Shown here in pieces: positions 1-8,581 of a stretch of 38,749 nt of DNA. Below the pieces are notes generated by a model. That model did no database searches. It was not told where the DNA came from and saw only the letters and a program-made list of their open reading frames with translations. The position numbers and the translations under genes are program-made. The stretch is taken from NCBI GenBank assembly GCA_023259375.1, contig JAHFQC010000045.1, positions 1-38,749 of the forward strand. The letters are read 5' to 3'. Numbering within the stretch: the stretch's first letter is position 1; each line of letters begins with the position of its first letter. The DNA comes from Alphaproteobacteria bacterium (GTDB taxonomy: Bacteria > Pseudomonadota > Alphaproteobacteria > Micropepsales > Micropepsaceae).

Positions 1-1
1 C

Positions 2-25
2 TGGAGCGGTTTGCGGAAGGGGTGA
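2..25 (+). CDS. possible 3' tail of an upstream gene (partial)
   Basis: One reading frame is open from the window edge to a TGA at 23-25, four bases before the ATG of the acyltransferase gene at 30. Such tight spacing is what an operon junction looks like, so this may be the last seven codons of an upstream gene. Only seven codons are visible, so nothing about function can be said, and the open frame could be chance. Confidence 0.25.
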   Translation, partial: WSGLRKG

Positions 26-29
26 CGAG

Positions 30-932
30 ATGGGACATGCGGTCGGAGCCGACGAGTTCTCGTACGCCGATCCCCATGACCCGCCGTTCAAGCGCTTCGT
101 CATCCACGCCATCGAACGGGCGACCGGCCAGCCCTATTTGCGCTGGCTTTACGAGTGCTACGCCACCCACCCCGTCGCGGGCGAGAATTTCTGGGACGCC
201 GCGCTGCGCCTGCTCGAATTGAAGGTTTCCTACGACGCCGACAAGCTGGCGGCATGGCCCAAGACCGGGCCGCTGGTGGTGGTGTGCAACCATCCGTTCG
301 GCGTGCTCGACGGCCTGGTCTCCTGCGCCGTCGTTGGCCGCGCCCGGCCCGACTTCAAGGTGCTGACCAATGCGGTGATCGCGCGCGCGGAGGAACTGCA
401 GCCCTATCTCCTGCCGATCGACTTCAACGAAACCGACGAAGCGCTGAAAACCAACTTGCGTTCGCGCCAGCGCGCCAAGGAGCATGTCGCGGCGGGCGGA
501 TGTTTGTTGATCTTCCCGTCGGGCGCGGTGTCGACGACGCCGAAATGGTATGCGCGGCGGGCGATCGACACCGACTGGAAAACCTTCACCGCCGGGATCG
601 TCACAAAAACGCACGCGGCCGTCGCCCCGCTCTATTTCGCCGGCCAGAATTCGCTGCTGTTTCAGCTCGTCAGCCATTTCTCGCTGACCCTGCGCTTGTC
701 GCTGTTGTTCTACGAGGTGCACAACAAGATCGGCAGCGAAGTGCGCGCCGGGGTTGGCGATGTCATTCCTTATGAATCACTGGCCGTGATCCGCGATCGC
801 GCCGCACTGATGCAATATCTGCGCGATCAAACCTATGCCTTGGCCGATAGCGTCGGCTTGCCTTCCAAAGAGCATCTGAAAAAGCCCCGCCACGCTCCCA
901 AACCGGGAACGCTGGTACCGGGACTGACATAA
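30..932 (+). CDS. PlsC-type lysophospholipid acyltransferase family protein
   Basis: 300 aa. The protein carries the acyltransferase NHPFGxxD signature (His88, Asp94; the HX4D catalytic pair) followed by an FPSG motif at about 162-165, the second conserved block of glycerolipid acyltransferases. It should move an acyl chain from acyl-ACP or acyl-CoA to a lysolipid at the inner membrane. The overall form, with an N-terminal extension of about 80 residues before the HX4D box, resembles the hemolysin/OlsA-like branch rather than short PlsC, so a role in ornithine-lipid or another non-canonical acylation is possible but not shown. The ATG at 30 has a purine-rich ribosome site (GGAAGGGG, 15-22). 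No OlsB-like partner is in view. Family assignment is firm; substrate is unknown. Confidence 0.85.
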   Translation: MGHAVGADEFSYADPHDPPFKRFVIHAIERATGQPYLRWLYECYATHPVAGENFWDAALRLLELKVSYDADKLAAWPKTGPLVVVCNHPFGVLDGLVSCAVVGRARPDFKVLTNAVIARAEELQPYLLPIDFNETDEALKTNLRSRQRAKEHVAAGGCLLIFPSGAVSTTPKWYARRAIDTDWKTFTAGIVTKTHAAVAPLYFAGQNSLLFQLVSHFSLTLRLSLLFYEVHNKIGSEVRAGVGDVIPYESLAVIRDRAALMQYLRDQTYALADSVGLPSKEHLKKPRHAPKPGTLVPGLT

Positions 933-938
933 CGGCGT

Positions 939-1418
939 CTATTGGGCGTGGCGCTTTGCCCAGGCACGTCCGCCGTCCGCGAGCTGCCTTTGGTCGATTG
1001 CGGCGTGCTGGAACTGCTGCGACAGCCGGGTTGCGGGTTTTGTGTCGCTGCCGTCGAACGCCAGCATCATCTCGCCCTTCCAGATCTCGAACCTTGCGGC
1101 GGCGTCTTTACGGGCATGGCATAGAATTGCCGCAACGCGCATGGCTTCCGTATCGCTCTCGATCGCGACGGTGTGGCCAGACATCACGGTACCGGTCCCA
1201 TCGCGCAGGTAAATCCGGTAAACCGGCGAAAAAGTCTCTCCCGCCTCGCGCCGCCGTTCGACCTCCGCCGCAAGATCGAGATACGCCACATGCGACTCGC
1301 CCAAACAGCTTCCGGACCATCGGTTCGCTGACGCATCCGGATGCGGCGCGGCGGGTGTAGCCCCTTCCTCATGTCCAGGAATAACGACACCGGTGTCGCG
1401 CTCGGACGATTTTAGCAT
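939..1418 (-). CDS. hypothetical protein
   Basis: 159 aa, soluble, with no membrane segment and no motif I recognise. The middle (about residues 44-125) looks like a compact alpha/beta domain (YRIYLRDGTG..., then an Ala-rich helix, then RFEIWKGEMMLAFDG). The first 40 residues are low in structure and may not be translated; an internal start is possible. It converges on the acyltransferase gene (stops 7 bases apart) and is divergent from the PAS-domain gene, with a candidate FNR/FixK box in the shared upstream region. I do not know its function. Confidence 0.6.
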   Translation of the reverse strand: MLKSSERDTGVVIPGHEEGATPAAPHPDASANRWSGSCLGESHVAYLDLAAEVERRREAGETFSPVYRIYLRDGTGTVMSGHTVAIESDTEAMRVAAILCHARKDAAARFEIWKGEMMLAFDGSDTKPATRLSQQFQHAAIDQRQLADGGRAWAKRHAQ

Positions 1419-1481
1419 TTGCTAGTCGCAGACCTCATTCCAGCATTATTCTATCATTGCCCGCCCGCCTCGACTAACCAA

Positions 1482-1495
1482 TTGACGTAGATCAA
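1482..1495. promoter_or_regulatory. candidate FNR/FixK-type binding site
   Basis: TTGACGTAGATCAA is a near-perfect dyad that matches the alphaproteobacterial FNR/FixK consensus (TTGAT-N4-ATCAA) at nine of ten specified positions. It lies 64 bp upstream of the minus-strand gene starting at 1418 and about 160 bp upstream of the PAS-domain gene at 1657, so it could govern either in response to oxygen. No clear -10/-35 could be placed. The rest of the 1419-1656 gap shows nothing else I can name. Confidence 0.5.
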
Positions 1496-1656
1496 TGGCG
1501 CACTTTCCTTTCCTTACCTAGGGAGAATATCTGCGCGGCCAGCCCCGCCTGCGAACGGTTTTTTGCCCCAACGATCATGGTTCGCCACGCGGCAGATGTG
1601 GCGAAAACGCCGCAATCTCCTTGCTTTCCGCAGCGCGATCGCGGATGGATTAAGGC

Positions 1657-2187
1657 ATGGCTGTCGCGTCTTCCGATTCCGGCGAGTGCCCGGACATCAC
1701 GTCCTTTACCCCCGTCGCGCTCGACGAACTGGAAAATCCGCTGGTGCGGCGCGCGGTCGGTTATTGGCGAACACTGTGCGGGACGCGGCGCTTTCCGGCC
1801 CGCGAGGATCTCGATCCGCGCGCCCTGGCGCCGTTTCAGCCCTACATGATCATCCTCAAAGTGATCGACGACGGCGCCGACTTCGAATACCGCTATGTCG
1901 GCGAGACCCAGCGCATGGCTTATGTCCTGCCCTACACCGGCCGGCGGCTGAGCGATCCGGCCAACGTCTCGCCCTACAGCAAACCGTTTTTCACCGCCTA
2001 CCAATGCATCCAAAAGACCGGCACGCCGTTCGCCATCCGCGGCTGGGCGGGCAAGGACTTTAGCTGCGCCACCTTCGCCTATTTCGAAAGCGTCGTGCTG
2101 CCACTCGGACCCGACAACGAGCATGTCGATCATCTCGTGATCTTCAGCGCCTATGCCCCGCGCGACCTCAAGCCGGTCGTGGTCTGA
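1657..2187 (+). CDS. PAS domain (PAS_5 type) protein
   Basis: 176 aa, essentially one PAS_5-like sensory domain (about residues 25-168). Visible family features are the LENPLVRRAVGYWRTLCGTR opening, the acidic DxRALAPF...YMIILKV segment, the FEYRYVGE strand, and the C-terminal FESVVLPLG...DHLVIFSAY strands. Single-domain PAS proteins of this kind are common and numerous in alphaproteobacteria. No output domain is attached, so it would act, if at all, through a partner. The ATG at 1657 follows a weak AAGG site. The FNR/FixK-like box upstream would fit an oxygen-linked signal, but that link is inference. Confidence 0.8.
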   Translation: MAVASSDSGECPDITSFTPVALDELENPLVRRAVGYWRTLCGTRRFPAREDLDPRALAPFQPYMIILKVIDDGADFEYRYVGETQRMAYVLPYTGRRLSDPANVSPYSKPFFTAYQCIQKTGTPFAIRGWAGKDFSCATFAYFESVVLPLGPDNEHVDHLVIFSAYAPRDLKPVVV

Positions 2188-2302
2188 GGATTCCGCTGCG
2201 GCCGAACGGCCTCTGAGCGTCCCATTCCTGCCCCCGCCTTATCACACGCCCGCGGCGATTGACGGTGTCATGTTGGCCCTAGCGAGTTAGGGAGATACCG
2301 CC

Positions 2303-2710
2303 ATGCATGTCATTAAAGCCGTTTCGTTGGCCGCGTTGATCGGAGCGGGCACATTGCTCTCCGGATGCGCCACGCGCGAATCCGTCGAGCACGCCCAGGC
2401 CACTGCCGATCTCGCCGATAGCGACGCCAAGTCCGCCAAGAGCGCCGCCGACCGCGCCCAGGCCAGTGCCGACAGCGCCGGCAAGTCGGCGCAGGACGCC
2501 ACGACCCTGGCACAACAGGCCAACGACAAGGTCGACAAATTCCTCGCCGACCAGGCCGCGAAGAAGAAGCATATGGCGAGCCGCCATCACCACCGCCGCC
2601 ACGTCGCCGCCAACACGCAGGCCTGCCCGCCGGTAGAGCAGCACGGCTCGCTCGACATCCAGAAGAAACACGCCGCAGCGAAAACGCCGGTAAAGACGGC
2701 CCAGAACTAG
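2303..2710 (+). CDS. Lpp/OprI-like alanine-zipper lipoprotein
   Basis: 135 aa. A signal peptide ends in the lipobox LSGC, making Cys22 the lipidated residue. Residues about 27-88 form a long Ala-rich heptad helix (repeated A..AD.A...A), the alanine zipper typical of Lpp/OprI-type murein lipoproteins, expected to trimerise in the periplasm. The C-terminal 45 residues differ from classical Lpp. They are rich in Lys and His (a HHHRRH cluster near residue 97) and contain one Cys, so the protein does not end in the usual C-terminal lysine for peptidoglycan linkage. A good ribosome site (AGGGAGA) lies inside a small dyad, CCCTA/TAGGG at 2277-2292, which might partly cover it. Outer-membrane lipoprotein is well supported; peptidoglycan tethering is not. 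Confidence 0.82.
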   Translation: MHVIKAVSLAALIGAGTLLSGCATRESVEHAQATADLADSDAKSAKSAADRAQASADSAGKSAQDATTLAQQANDKVDKFLADQAAKKKHMASRHHHRRHVAANTQACPPVEQHGSLDIQKKHAAAKTPVKTAQN

Positions 2711-2729
2711 ATTTGGTGCGGGCGTAAGG

Positions 2730-2766
2730 AAGGCGCGGACCGGACGTAACAGTCCCTCCGCGCCTT
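2730..2766 (+). terminator. hairpin downstream of the lipoprotein gene
   Basis: AAGGCGCGG (2730-2738) pairs perfectly with CCGCGCCTT (2758-2766), and inside the loop GGAC (2742-2745) pairs with GTCC (2752-2755). The structure starts 20 bases after the lipoprotein stop codon, where a terminator is expected. There is no downstream T-run, so intrinsic termination is less certain; it could instead stabilise the mRNA 3' end. Confidence 0.5.
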
Positions 2767-2909
2767 GGTGTATCGCACGCACGCGTTTCCGCCGCCCCAA
2801 CGGAATTCACCCAAAGATTCCGTGAGTGCCGCATACTTTTTGTCCAACTACTTTTCAGGCGCAGCGGGTTGCGCAACACTTCGGCGGGTTTTGCGCTTGG
2901 GGTGTTGCC

Positions 2910-3275
2910 ATGACGAAGTGCCTTGTGATCGCCACGGCCGTTCTTGCCGCCTGTGCGACAGCACAAACTATTACCGCCGGACCGGAGGCTGCCAACCACG
3001 GTACCCTGATCAGCGGCAGCAAATTCGGGATGGACATCGGCGGCGCGGCCGCGAATGCGCCCGCGGTTTTGTGGGACGCCGGCTACGGCTACCAAGGCGT
3101 GGCCACTTGCACGGAGGCGACGCGCGCCCTCTTTGCCTGTCACGCCGGCGATACCTTCATGCGTTTCCAGCCGGTCGCGCTCGACCGCAAAGGCGCCGTC
3201 TATCTGAAGCTCGAAGACGGACACGTCGCCGCGATCGGATGGGATCTCAAGAACGTGCCGGCTGAGGAAGGCTAG
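2910..3275 (+). CDS. small secreted or lipoprotein, unknown function
   Basis: 121 aa with an N-terminal signal sequence. The sequence VLAACATAQ offers either a lipobox (LAAC, Cys15) or a signal peptidase I site just after it. The mature part is a small beta-rich domain with two cysteines ([14 protein letters not shown]), close enough to form a disulfide in the periplasm. An upstream in-frame ATG at 2826 is less likely, because the signal peptide begins at the second Met. Its stop overlaps the convergent stop of the ornithine aminotransferase gene (CTAG). I do not recognise the family. Confidence 0.6.
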   Translation: MTKCLVIATAVLAACATAQTITAGPEAANHGTLISGSKFGMDIGGAAANAPAVLWDAGYGYQGVATCTEATRALFACHAGDTFMRFQPVALDRKGAVYLKLEDGHVAAIGWDLKNVPAEEG

Positions 3276-4516
3276 CCCGTCAATACGGAGTGGAACACCG
3301 GCATCGCTTCGTCGATCTGCTCGCGGGTGATGACCAGCGGCGGCATGATGCGCAGGATATCGCCATGGGTTTCCTTGCACAGAATGCCGCGCCGCATCAG
3401 TTCTTCCGCATAGCTTCGCGCACCACCGGCATCGGGATGAAGCTCGACCGCGATCATCAGCCCGCGGCCGCGGATTTCAGCGATCCGGTTGGAGCGGATC
3501 GACTCCAAGGCGTCAAGCAGGTAGGCACCCATCCGCGCGGCGTTGCCGATCATGTCCTCTTCGATCAGCACACGGAGCGCTGCCCGCGCCACCGCACAGG
3601 CGAGAGGATTGCCGCCGAAGGTCGAGCCGTGTTCGCCCGGCTTCAACACGTCCATCACCTCACGGTTCGAAAGCACCGCCGATACCGGATAGAAGCCGCC
3701 CGACAACGCCTTGCCGACCAGTGTCAAGTCTGCCTCGACGCCTTCGTGTTCTTCGGCCAGAAGTTTGCCGGTGCGCCCCAGGCCAGTCTGAATCTCGTCG
3801 AGAATGAGAATGACGCGATGCTCCGAGCACAGAGCACGGGCTTTTTGCAGATAACCCGGCGGCGGGATGATCACGCCGGCTTCGCCCTGGATCGGCTCCA
3901 ATAGAACCGCGACCGTATTGGGATTGATCGCAGCTTCGAGCGCGGCAGCATCGCCATAGGGCACGATGCGGAAGCCGGGCGCAAACGGGCCGAAGCCGGC
4001 ACGCGAGTGAGGATCGGTCGAGAAGCCGACAATGGCCAGCGTACGGCCGTGGAAATTCTCCGAGGCGACGACGATCTCGGCCGCGCCCGACGGCACGCCC
4101 TTCACCTCGTAACCCCATTTGCGCGCGACCTTCAGCGCCGTCTCCACCGCCTCGGCGCCGGAATTCATCGGCAGCATCTTGTGCGAATGGGTCAGCGCGC
4201 AAAGCTCTTCGTAGAACAGGCCAAGCTGATCATTGCGGAAGGCGCGCGAGGTGATCGACAGCTTCGCCGCCTGTTCGGTCAAGGCCGCCAGGATTTTCGG
4301 ATGGCAATGGCCCTGATTGACCGCGGAATAGGACGACAGGCAATCGAGATAGCGCCGTCCCTCCACGTCCCAGACATAGACGCCCTCGCCGCGCGCGAGG
4401 ACAACATCGAGCGGCTTGTAGTTCATCGCGCCGTAAACGTCTTCGAGCGCGATGTACTCTTTGGTCGTGCGAACGGGACGCTCCGACGGAGCGTTGAAAG
4501 CCTTATCCATCGCCAT
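3272..4516 (-). CDS. rocD: ornithine--oxo-acid aminotransferase
   Basis: 414 aa, a class-III PLP aminotransferase of normal length. The PLP lysine is Lys269 in LVGKALSGG, the cofactor Asp lies in [14 protein letters not shown] (about 238-251), and [11 protein letters not shown] (about 119-129) is the phosphate-binding region. The wording of these motifs, together with the N-terminal [18 protein letters not shown] block, is that of ornithine aminotransferase (ornithine to glutamate semialdehyde) rather than acetylornithine or GABA aminotransferase. It sits 15 bases downstream of the amidinotransferase-family gene on the same strand, with a divergent Lrp-type regulator: an arginine/citrulline-to-glutamate catabolic unit. 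Expression is probably controlled by that regulator (inference). Confidence 0.9.
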   Translation of the reverse strand: MAMDKAFNAPSERPVRTTKEYIALEDVYGAMNYKPLDVVLARGEGVYVWDVEGRRYLDCLSSYSAVNQGHCHPKILAALTEQAAKLSITSRAFRNDQLGLFYEELCALTHSHKMLPMNSGAEAVETALKVARKWGYEVKGVPSGAAEIVVASENFHGRTLAIVGFSTDPHSRAGFGPFAPGFRIVPYGDAAALEAAINPNTVAVLLEPIQGEAGVIIPPPGYLQKARALCSEHRVILILDEIQTGLGRTGKLLAEEHEGVEADLTLVGKALSGGFYPVSAVLSNREVMDVLKPGEHGSTFGGNPLACAVARAALRVLIEEDMIGNAARMGAYLLDALESIRSNRIAEIRGRGLMIAVELHPDAGGARSYAEELMRRGILCKETHGDILRIMPPLVITREQIDEAMPVFHSVLTG

Positions 4517-4531
4517 CTCCCGATCAACGGG

Positions 4532-5413
4532 TTACTCGGCAGCAGCCTTCTGCGCCGCTGCCGCACTAGAGCGGTTCAGCCGCAACGTCATGCAATAGGC
4601 CCCGCCCCCCGACAGGATGAATGGATCGAGGTCGACACTGCGCACACGATAGCCGCGCTCTTCCAGCCGCGCCTTGAGCGAAGCCGGCGGACGCGCCATC
4701 ACGATTTGTTTGCCGAAATTCACCGCGTTGACCGAGAACGCCGCAGCATCCTCGTCGGTCGCTTCGAGCACGTTTTCCTTGCCGGCGAGCCCTTCGATCA
4801 GCGCCTTGCCCTCGGCCGAAAATGCCGGCGGGTAATAGAGAATCTCGCCGCCCGACAGCACCAGGAAGCAGGTGTCGAGGTGATAGAAGCGCGGATTGAT
4901 GAGCTCCAGCGGCACCACCGGCACGTTAAAGAAGTCTTCCGTGACCTGCAGCGACGCCTTGGCCGAACGCTGGCCGTAGCCGGCCCAGAACTGCTGACGG
5001 CTATCGTCCCAAAGGGCGTCACCGGCGCCTTCCTGGAAGATGCCTTCAGGGTACTGCACCACGGTGTCGAACAGGCCGCGCGCCTCGTAGGAGCGGAACA
5101 GTTTGAGGAACAGCTCCTCCTCGCCGCGGCGTTCGTCACAGGCAAAACGGGCCACGATAGCGCGGCGGTCGAGCACCACGGCCGCGTTGGCGGGAAACAC
5201 CATGTCGGGCAGACCGGGAGCGCCCGGCGCCATCACGACATCAGCGCCCGCGTCGACCAGCGACTGATGCAGGGCGGCGGAACAGGCCTGGGCTTGGCGC
5301 AAATGACCGGCCGGGTCCTCGTGCCATGCCCCGGGCTTCATCCAGGGATTGATCACGTAGGACACCTCGAAATGTGACGGGTCGACCATCAACAGCTTGG
5401 GCGTAAAGGCCAT
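4532..5413 (-). CDS. amidinotransferase/DDAH-family hydrolase (arginine or citrulline catabolism)
   Basis: 293 aa of the guanidino-group-modifying fold. Visible catalytic features are Glu128 in QEGAGD, His178 in FYHLDTCF, and the nucleophile Cys274 in GGGAYCMTLRL near the C-terminus; DMVFPAN (70-76) is the substrate-binding loop. The N-terminal SYVINPWM signature is shared by dimethylargininase-like, citrulline hydrolase (CtlX) and arginine dihydrolase-type enzymes. Because ornithine aminotransferase follows directly, the product is likely ornithine, which favours arginine dihydrolase or citrulline hydrolase over dimethylargininase. The exact substrate cannot be read from sequence. A divergent Lrp/AsnC gene 129 bases away is the likely regulator. 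Confidence 0.82.
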   Translation of the reverse strand: MAFTPKLLMVDPSHFEVSYVINPWMKPGAWHEDPAGHLRQAQACSAALHQSLVDAGADVVMAPGAPGLPDMVFPANAAVVLDRRAIVARFACDERRGEEELFLKLFRSYEARGLFDTVVQYPEGIFQEGAGDALWDDSRQQFWAGYGQRSAKASLQVTEDFFNVPVVPLELINPRFYHLDTCFLVLSGGEILYYPPAFSAEGKALIEGLAGKENVLEATDEDAAAFSVNAVNFGKQIVMARPPASLKARLEERGYRVRSVDLDPFILSGGGAYCMTLRLNRSSAAAAQKAAAE

Positions 5414-5542
5414 TTCGTTCCCTGCAAGAGATTCTGACCGATATCCTGCTCTGCCCGGATGCTAACAAAAAGCCAGCAAGATGTTGGGAATTGCTCCATT
5501 TTCTGGCAATCTGACAAGAGGAACTGGCATTTCGGCAGAACC
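5414..5542. promoter_or_regulatory. divergent promoter region, probable Lrp-type control
   Basis: This 129-base AT-richer gap separates the minus-strand amidinotransferase/rocD operon from the plus-strand Lrp/AsnC gene. Lrp-family regulators commonly act from the divergent gap beside their own gene. I see TGGCA words at about 5506 and 5526 that could be half sites, but no convincing full operator or promoter hexamers, so this is a location, not a mapped site. Confidence 0.35.
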
Positions 5543-5959
5543 ATGGACGATACGGACCGTCACCTTGTCAGCCTGTTGCGCGACAACGCCCGCCTGCCGG
5601 TCGCGACCTTGGCCAAGAGGCTCGGCGTCTCGCGCGGCACCGTGCAGAACCGTATCGCCCGCCTGATCGCGACGGGGAGCATCGAAGGCTTCACGGTGCG
5701 CGCCAAGCCCGACACCGGCACCATCCGCGCGATCATGCTGATCGAGATCGAGGGCGAGCGCTCCGACCGCATTGTCGACGAGCTGAAGAAATTCCCCGAA
5801 GTGCGCGCCGTGCACACCACCAACGGCCGCTGGGACATGGTGATCGAACTCACGACCGACAGCCTGCAGACTTTCGACCGCGTGCTTCACCGCATCCGCC
5901 AGATCACCGGCGTCTCGGCGTCGGAGACGAGTCTGCTGCTGTCGAGCTACGTGTTCTGA
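5543..5959 (+). CDS. Lrp/AsnC family transcriptional regulator
   Basis: 138 aa, the standard length of the family. An N-terminal winged helix-turn-helix (about 3-50; DNARLPVATLAKRLGVSRGT, then VQNRIARL) is followed by the RAM ligand-binding domain (about 60-136; IEGERSDRIVDELKKFPEV, then WDMVIEL). The start is taken at ATG 5543, because the frame upstream of it does not resemble the family. The gene diverges from the amidinotransferase/rocD pair, so it most likely senses arginine, ornithine or citrulline and controls that operon; this is inferred from position only. Confidence 0.9.
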   Translation: MDDTDRHLVSLLRDNARLPVATLAKRLGVSRGTVQNRIARLIATGSIEGFTVRAKPDTGTIRAIMLIEIEGERSDRIVDELKKFPEVRAVHTTNGRWDMVIELTTDSLQTFDRVLHRIRQITGVSASETSLLLSSYVF

Positions 5960-5968
5960 GCTTTCGCC

Positions 5969-7123
5969 CTATTCCCCGTCCCTGAGGGCGACGATTTCGC
6001 AGAGATTGGACAGCTCGCTCTCGAGGTCTTCGGGATCGACGTGGTTCACCGTCGGCTTGGGGAAGAGATAGAGGAAATAGCTCGTCACCTGATCGAACAG
6101 CACCACGTTCATGCCGACGCTCGAGATGTTGCGCGCCATGCTGCGCAGCGATTCCGAGATTTCGCCGGCGTCCGAGTTGCCGATGATCGCCGATACCAGC
6201 CGCTGCAACGCACTCTGGATATAGCCGGTCGAGCCGTCGTGCAGCTTGTAGAGATTGCGGGCCAGTTCACGCTTCAGCTCTTCGATATGGGCGAGATCGG
6301 CGCTTGACAGGCGCAGCTTCGGCTTGGTGCCGTGCAGAACCTTGAGCACGCGCTCGAGCCGGTCGTGGGTACCGCGCGAAACCAGGTCGTAATAGATCAG
6401 CGCCTTCCAGGCGAAGATCACGTCCGCCCATTCCGAGCGCGGGATCTGCAGCGCTTCGAGGAAGAGGTTGTCGGTCGTGGCGTTGGTCACGTTCCACACC
6501 TGATCGACGAACCGGCTCATCTCCTCGGGCGAGGCGGACTTGCCGAGCGCCTTCTGGACCAGCGGCTTGAACACATCGAAGACGTCGGCCGTGGTCTTGG
6601 TGGCGAGCCCGTAGCTCTCGGCGAAGAAGGCCGGCTCGACCCTGAGGCCGTCGGCCCGGAGGCATTCGGTGACGATGAAGGCATCGAGCGTCGGCGAGCG
6701 GCTCAAGGCTTCCAGCACCTTGATGTCGTGCAGCACTTCCTTGTCGCCGGTCGTCAGGTCGAGGTGCAGAAGCTCGCGCAGGTGATCCTTGAACAGGTAT
6801 TCCTCGATGAAGAACGACCGCCCCCCGATTTCCAGCCGGCGGGGATCGAACGGCAGGAAAATCTTGGTCGCGACATGGACCGAGCGTGCGAACAAGTCGC
6901 GTTCGTTGTCCCTGAGGTTATGTTTGGTGAAGATCGTGTAGTTGAGAGTATTGTTGTAAAACAATGGCTTGACCGTCACCTGCGGTTTGCCGTGGGACGG
7001 GGTCGCCTGCAGCGCTGCGTCGGTCAAATTGATCAGATTGAGCACCCGGCCGGAATTCGTCCGCCTGAGCTTATGGAAACTTCGGACTTCCTTGCGTTCC
7101 CGGAACGCCGCCATTGCGCACAT
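5969..7123 (-). CDS. conserved hypothetical protein, largely helical
   Basis: 384 aa, no signal peptide and no membrane segment. The sequence is rich in predicted helix, with an N-terminal beta-like segment (VKPLFYNNTLNYTIF) and a long helical C-terminal half. No catalytic motif stands out and I cannot place it in a named family. Codon use and GC content look like those of its neighbours, so it is probably a resident gene. The ATG at 7123 has a GGGA site; a second in-frame ATG lies at 7114. It is divergent from the efflux operon across a 255-bp gap (7124-7378) in which I see no firm regulatory site. Confidence 0.65.
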   Translation of the reverse strand: MCAMAAFRERKEVRSFHKLRRTNSGRVLNLINLTDAALQATPSHGKPQVTVKPLFYNNTLNYTIFTKHNLRDNERDLFARSVHVATKIFLPFDPRRLEIGGRSFFIEEYLFKDHLRELLHLDLTTGDKEVLHDIKVLEALSRSPTLDAFIVTECLRADGLRVEPAFFAESYGLATKTTADVFDVFKPLVQKALGKSASPEEMSRFVDQVWNVTNATTDNLFLEALQIPRSEWADVIFAWKALIYYDLVSRGTHDRLERVLKVLHGTKPKLRLSSADLAHIEELKRELARNLYKLHDGSTGYIQSALQRLVSAIIGNSDAGEISESLRSMARNISSVGMNVVLFDQVTSYFLYLFPKPTVNHVDPEDLESELSNLCEIVALRDGE

Positions 7124-7378
7124 GTCTAGATCCCAAAACCGACCCGGCCCGCCGTTAACTCTGCCAGGATCAATTTTATCTATCGTCGAGCGTGTCGGTT
7201 GCGCCCACTCTTAGTCTGGAACGTGTGTAATGAAGGGTGAACAGCGCGGCATCCATTAACCTGCCGGCAAGGCCCGGGATCTGCCAAATGGCCGCGGAGA
7301 CATTAAATTGACGGAGAAGGCCTACACATTTGGTCAGCACCACCTATTTGTGGGTGCAGTCTGTATTCGGAGGGGGCT

Positions 7379-8581
7379 TTGAACAATCAACCCAAAACAA
7401 CGCAATCCGGTCCTGCCATTGGCGACAGACTGGGGCTCACACCGACCAAATCCAAGCGTCGTATCCGTCCCTGGATGTGGTGGGTCGGCGGCGGCGTATT
7501 GGTCGTCGGCGTGTTCGTCGTTTGGGGCATGCTCAACAAGCCCAAGCCGAACTACGAATTCCAGACGGTCGGCGAAGGCGCCCTGACACTGTCGGTCAGC
7601 GCCACAGGAACGCTTGCTCCGCGCGTTTCGGTCGATGTCGGTGCCGAAGTTTCCGGCCGTATCGACGACCTCTATGTCGACTATAACGACCACGTCACCA
7701 AGGGCCAGAAGCTGGCCCAAATCAACACCGAACAGATCCAGGCCCAGCTCGATCAGGCCCGCGCCACGCTGATGCAGCAGGAGGCGTCCAGGGTTTCGTC
7801 CGAGGCCAAGTACAAGCGCTATACCTCCCTGATCAAAACCGGCGACATCAGCCAGCAGGACTACGACAACGCCAAAGCCGATTTCCTGCGCGCGCAAGGC
7901 GGCGTCGCGCAGTCGGCCGCCCAGGTCAAGCAATACGAGTCTCAGCTGGAGAAGTGCACTATTTATGCGCCGATCGACGGCGTCGTGCTCGACCGCAAGG
8001 TTTCCAAGGGACAGACCGTGGCAGCCGCGTTCTCGACGCCGGTGCTGTTCACCATCGCCAGCGACCTCACCCAGATGGAACTGGACGTCGACATCGACGA
8101 AGCCGACGTCGGCACCGCCAAGGCCGGTCTCGAGGCCGAATTCACCGTCGGCGCCTACACCGACCACAAATTCAAGGCCAAGATGATCCAGGTGCGCACC
8201 AACTCGACCACGGTGCAGAACGTCGTCACCTACAAGGGCATCCTTCTGGTCGACAATGCCAAGCTGCTGCTCAAACCGGGTATGACGGCCACCGCCGAGA
8301 TCCTCACCGGCAGGCTGCCCAAGAGCGTCACCGTCCCCAACGCGGCGCTGCGCTTCGTGCCGCTGCCGGCCCTGACGGCTGGTATGCCCCCGGCTCCGAC
8401 CGGCGTCGGTCTCGGGCGGGTGTGGACGCTCGAAAACGGCCGCCTCAAGCCGCATGACCTGAAGCTCGGCGGCACCGACAGCCATTCCACCCAGATGCTC
8501 AAAGGCGACCTCAAGCCCGGCGACAAGGTCATCACCGACAGCTCGAGCAAGTCCGGCGGCGCCTCCGTCTCCGTGGGCTGA
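7379..8581 (+). CDS. periplasmic adaptor subunit of a MacA-like efflux system (HlyD/RND-MFP family)
   Basis: 400 aa. One N-terminal membrane anchor (about 32-51), then a barrel-sandwich hybrid (VDVGAEVSGRIDDLYVDYND..., returning at YAPIDGVVLDRKVSKGQTV), an alpha-hairpin (about 113-178; LDQARATLMQQEASRV...), and beta-barrel/membrane-proximal domains. This is the MacA/EmrA adaptor plan, linking an inner-membrane ABC transporter to an outer-membrane TolC-like duct. The start is TTG at 7379 with a strong GGAGGGGG site at 7369-7376. The stop overlaps the next ATG by one base, so it is translationally coupled to the ATPase. No TolC-like gene is in the window. Confidence 0.88.
   Translation: MNNQPKTTQSGPAIGDRLGLTPTKSKRRIRPWMWWVGGGVLVVGVFVVWGMLNKPKPNYEFQTVGEGALTLSVSATGTLAPRVSVDVGAEVSGRIDDLYVDYNDHVTKGQKLAQINTEQIQAQLDQARATLMQQEASRVSSEAKYKRYTSLIKTGDISQQDYDNAKADFLRAQGGVAQSAAQVKQYESQLEKCTIYAPIDGVVLDRKVSKGQTVAAAFSTPVLFTIASDLTQMELDVDIDEADVGTAKAGLEAEFTVGAYTDHKFKAKMIQVRTNSTTVQNVVTYKGILLVDNAKLLLKPGMTATAEILTGRLPKSVTVPNAALRFVPLPALTAGMPPAPTGVGLGRVWTLENGRLKPHDLKLGGTDSHSTQMLKGDLKPGDKVITDSSSKSGGASVSVG

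Noticed and set aside
4007-5377. Open frame of 456 codons antisense to rocD and the amidinotransferase gene
   Set aside because: It crosses two clear convergently read enzymes and has shadow-type composition.
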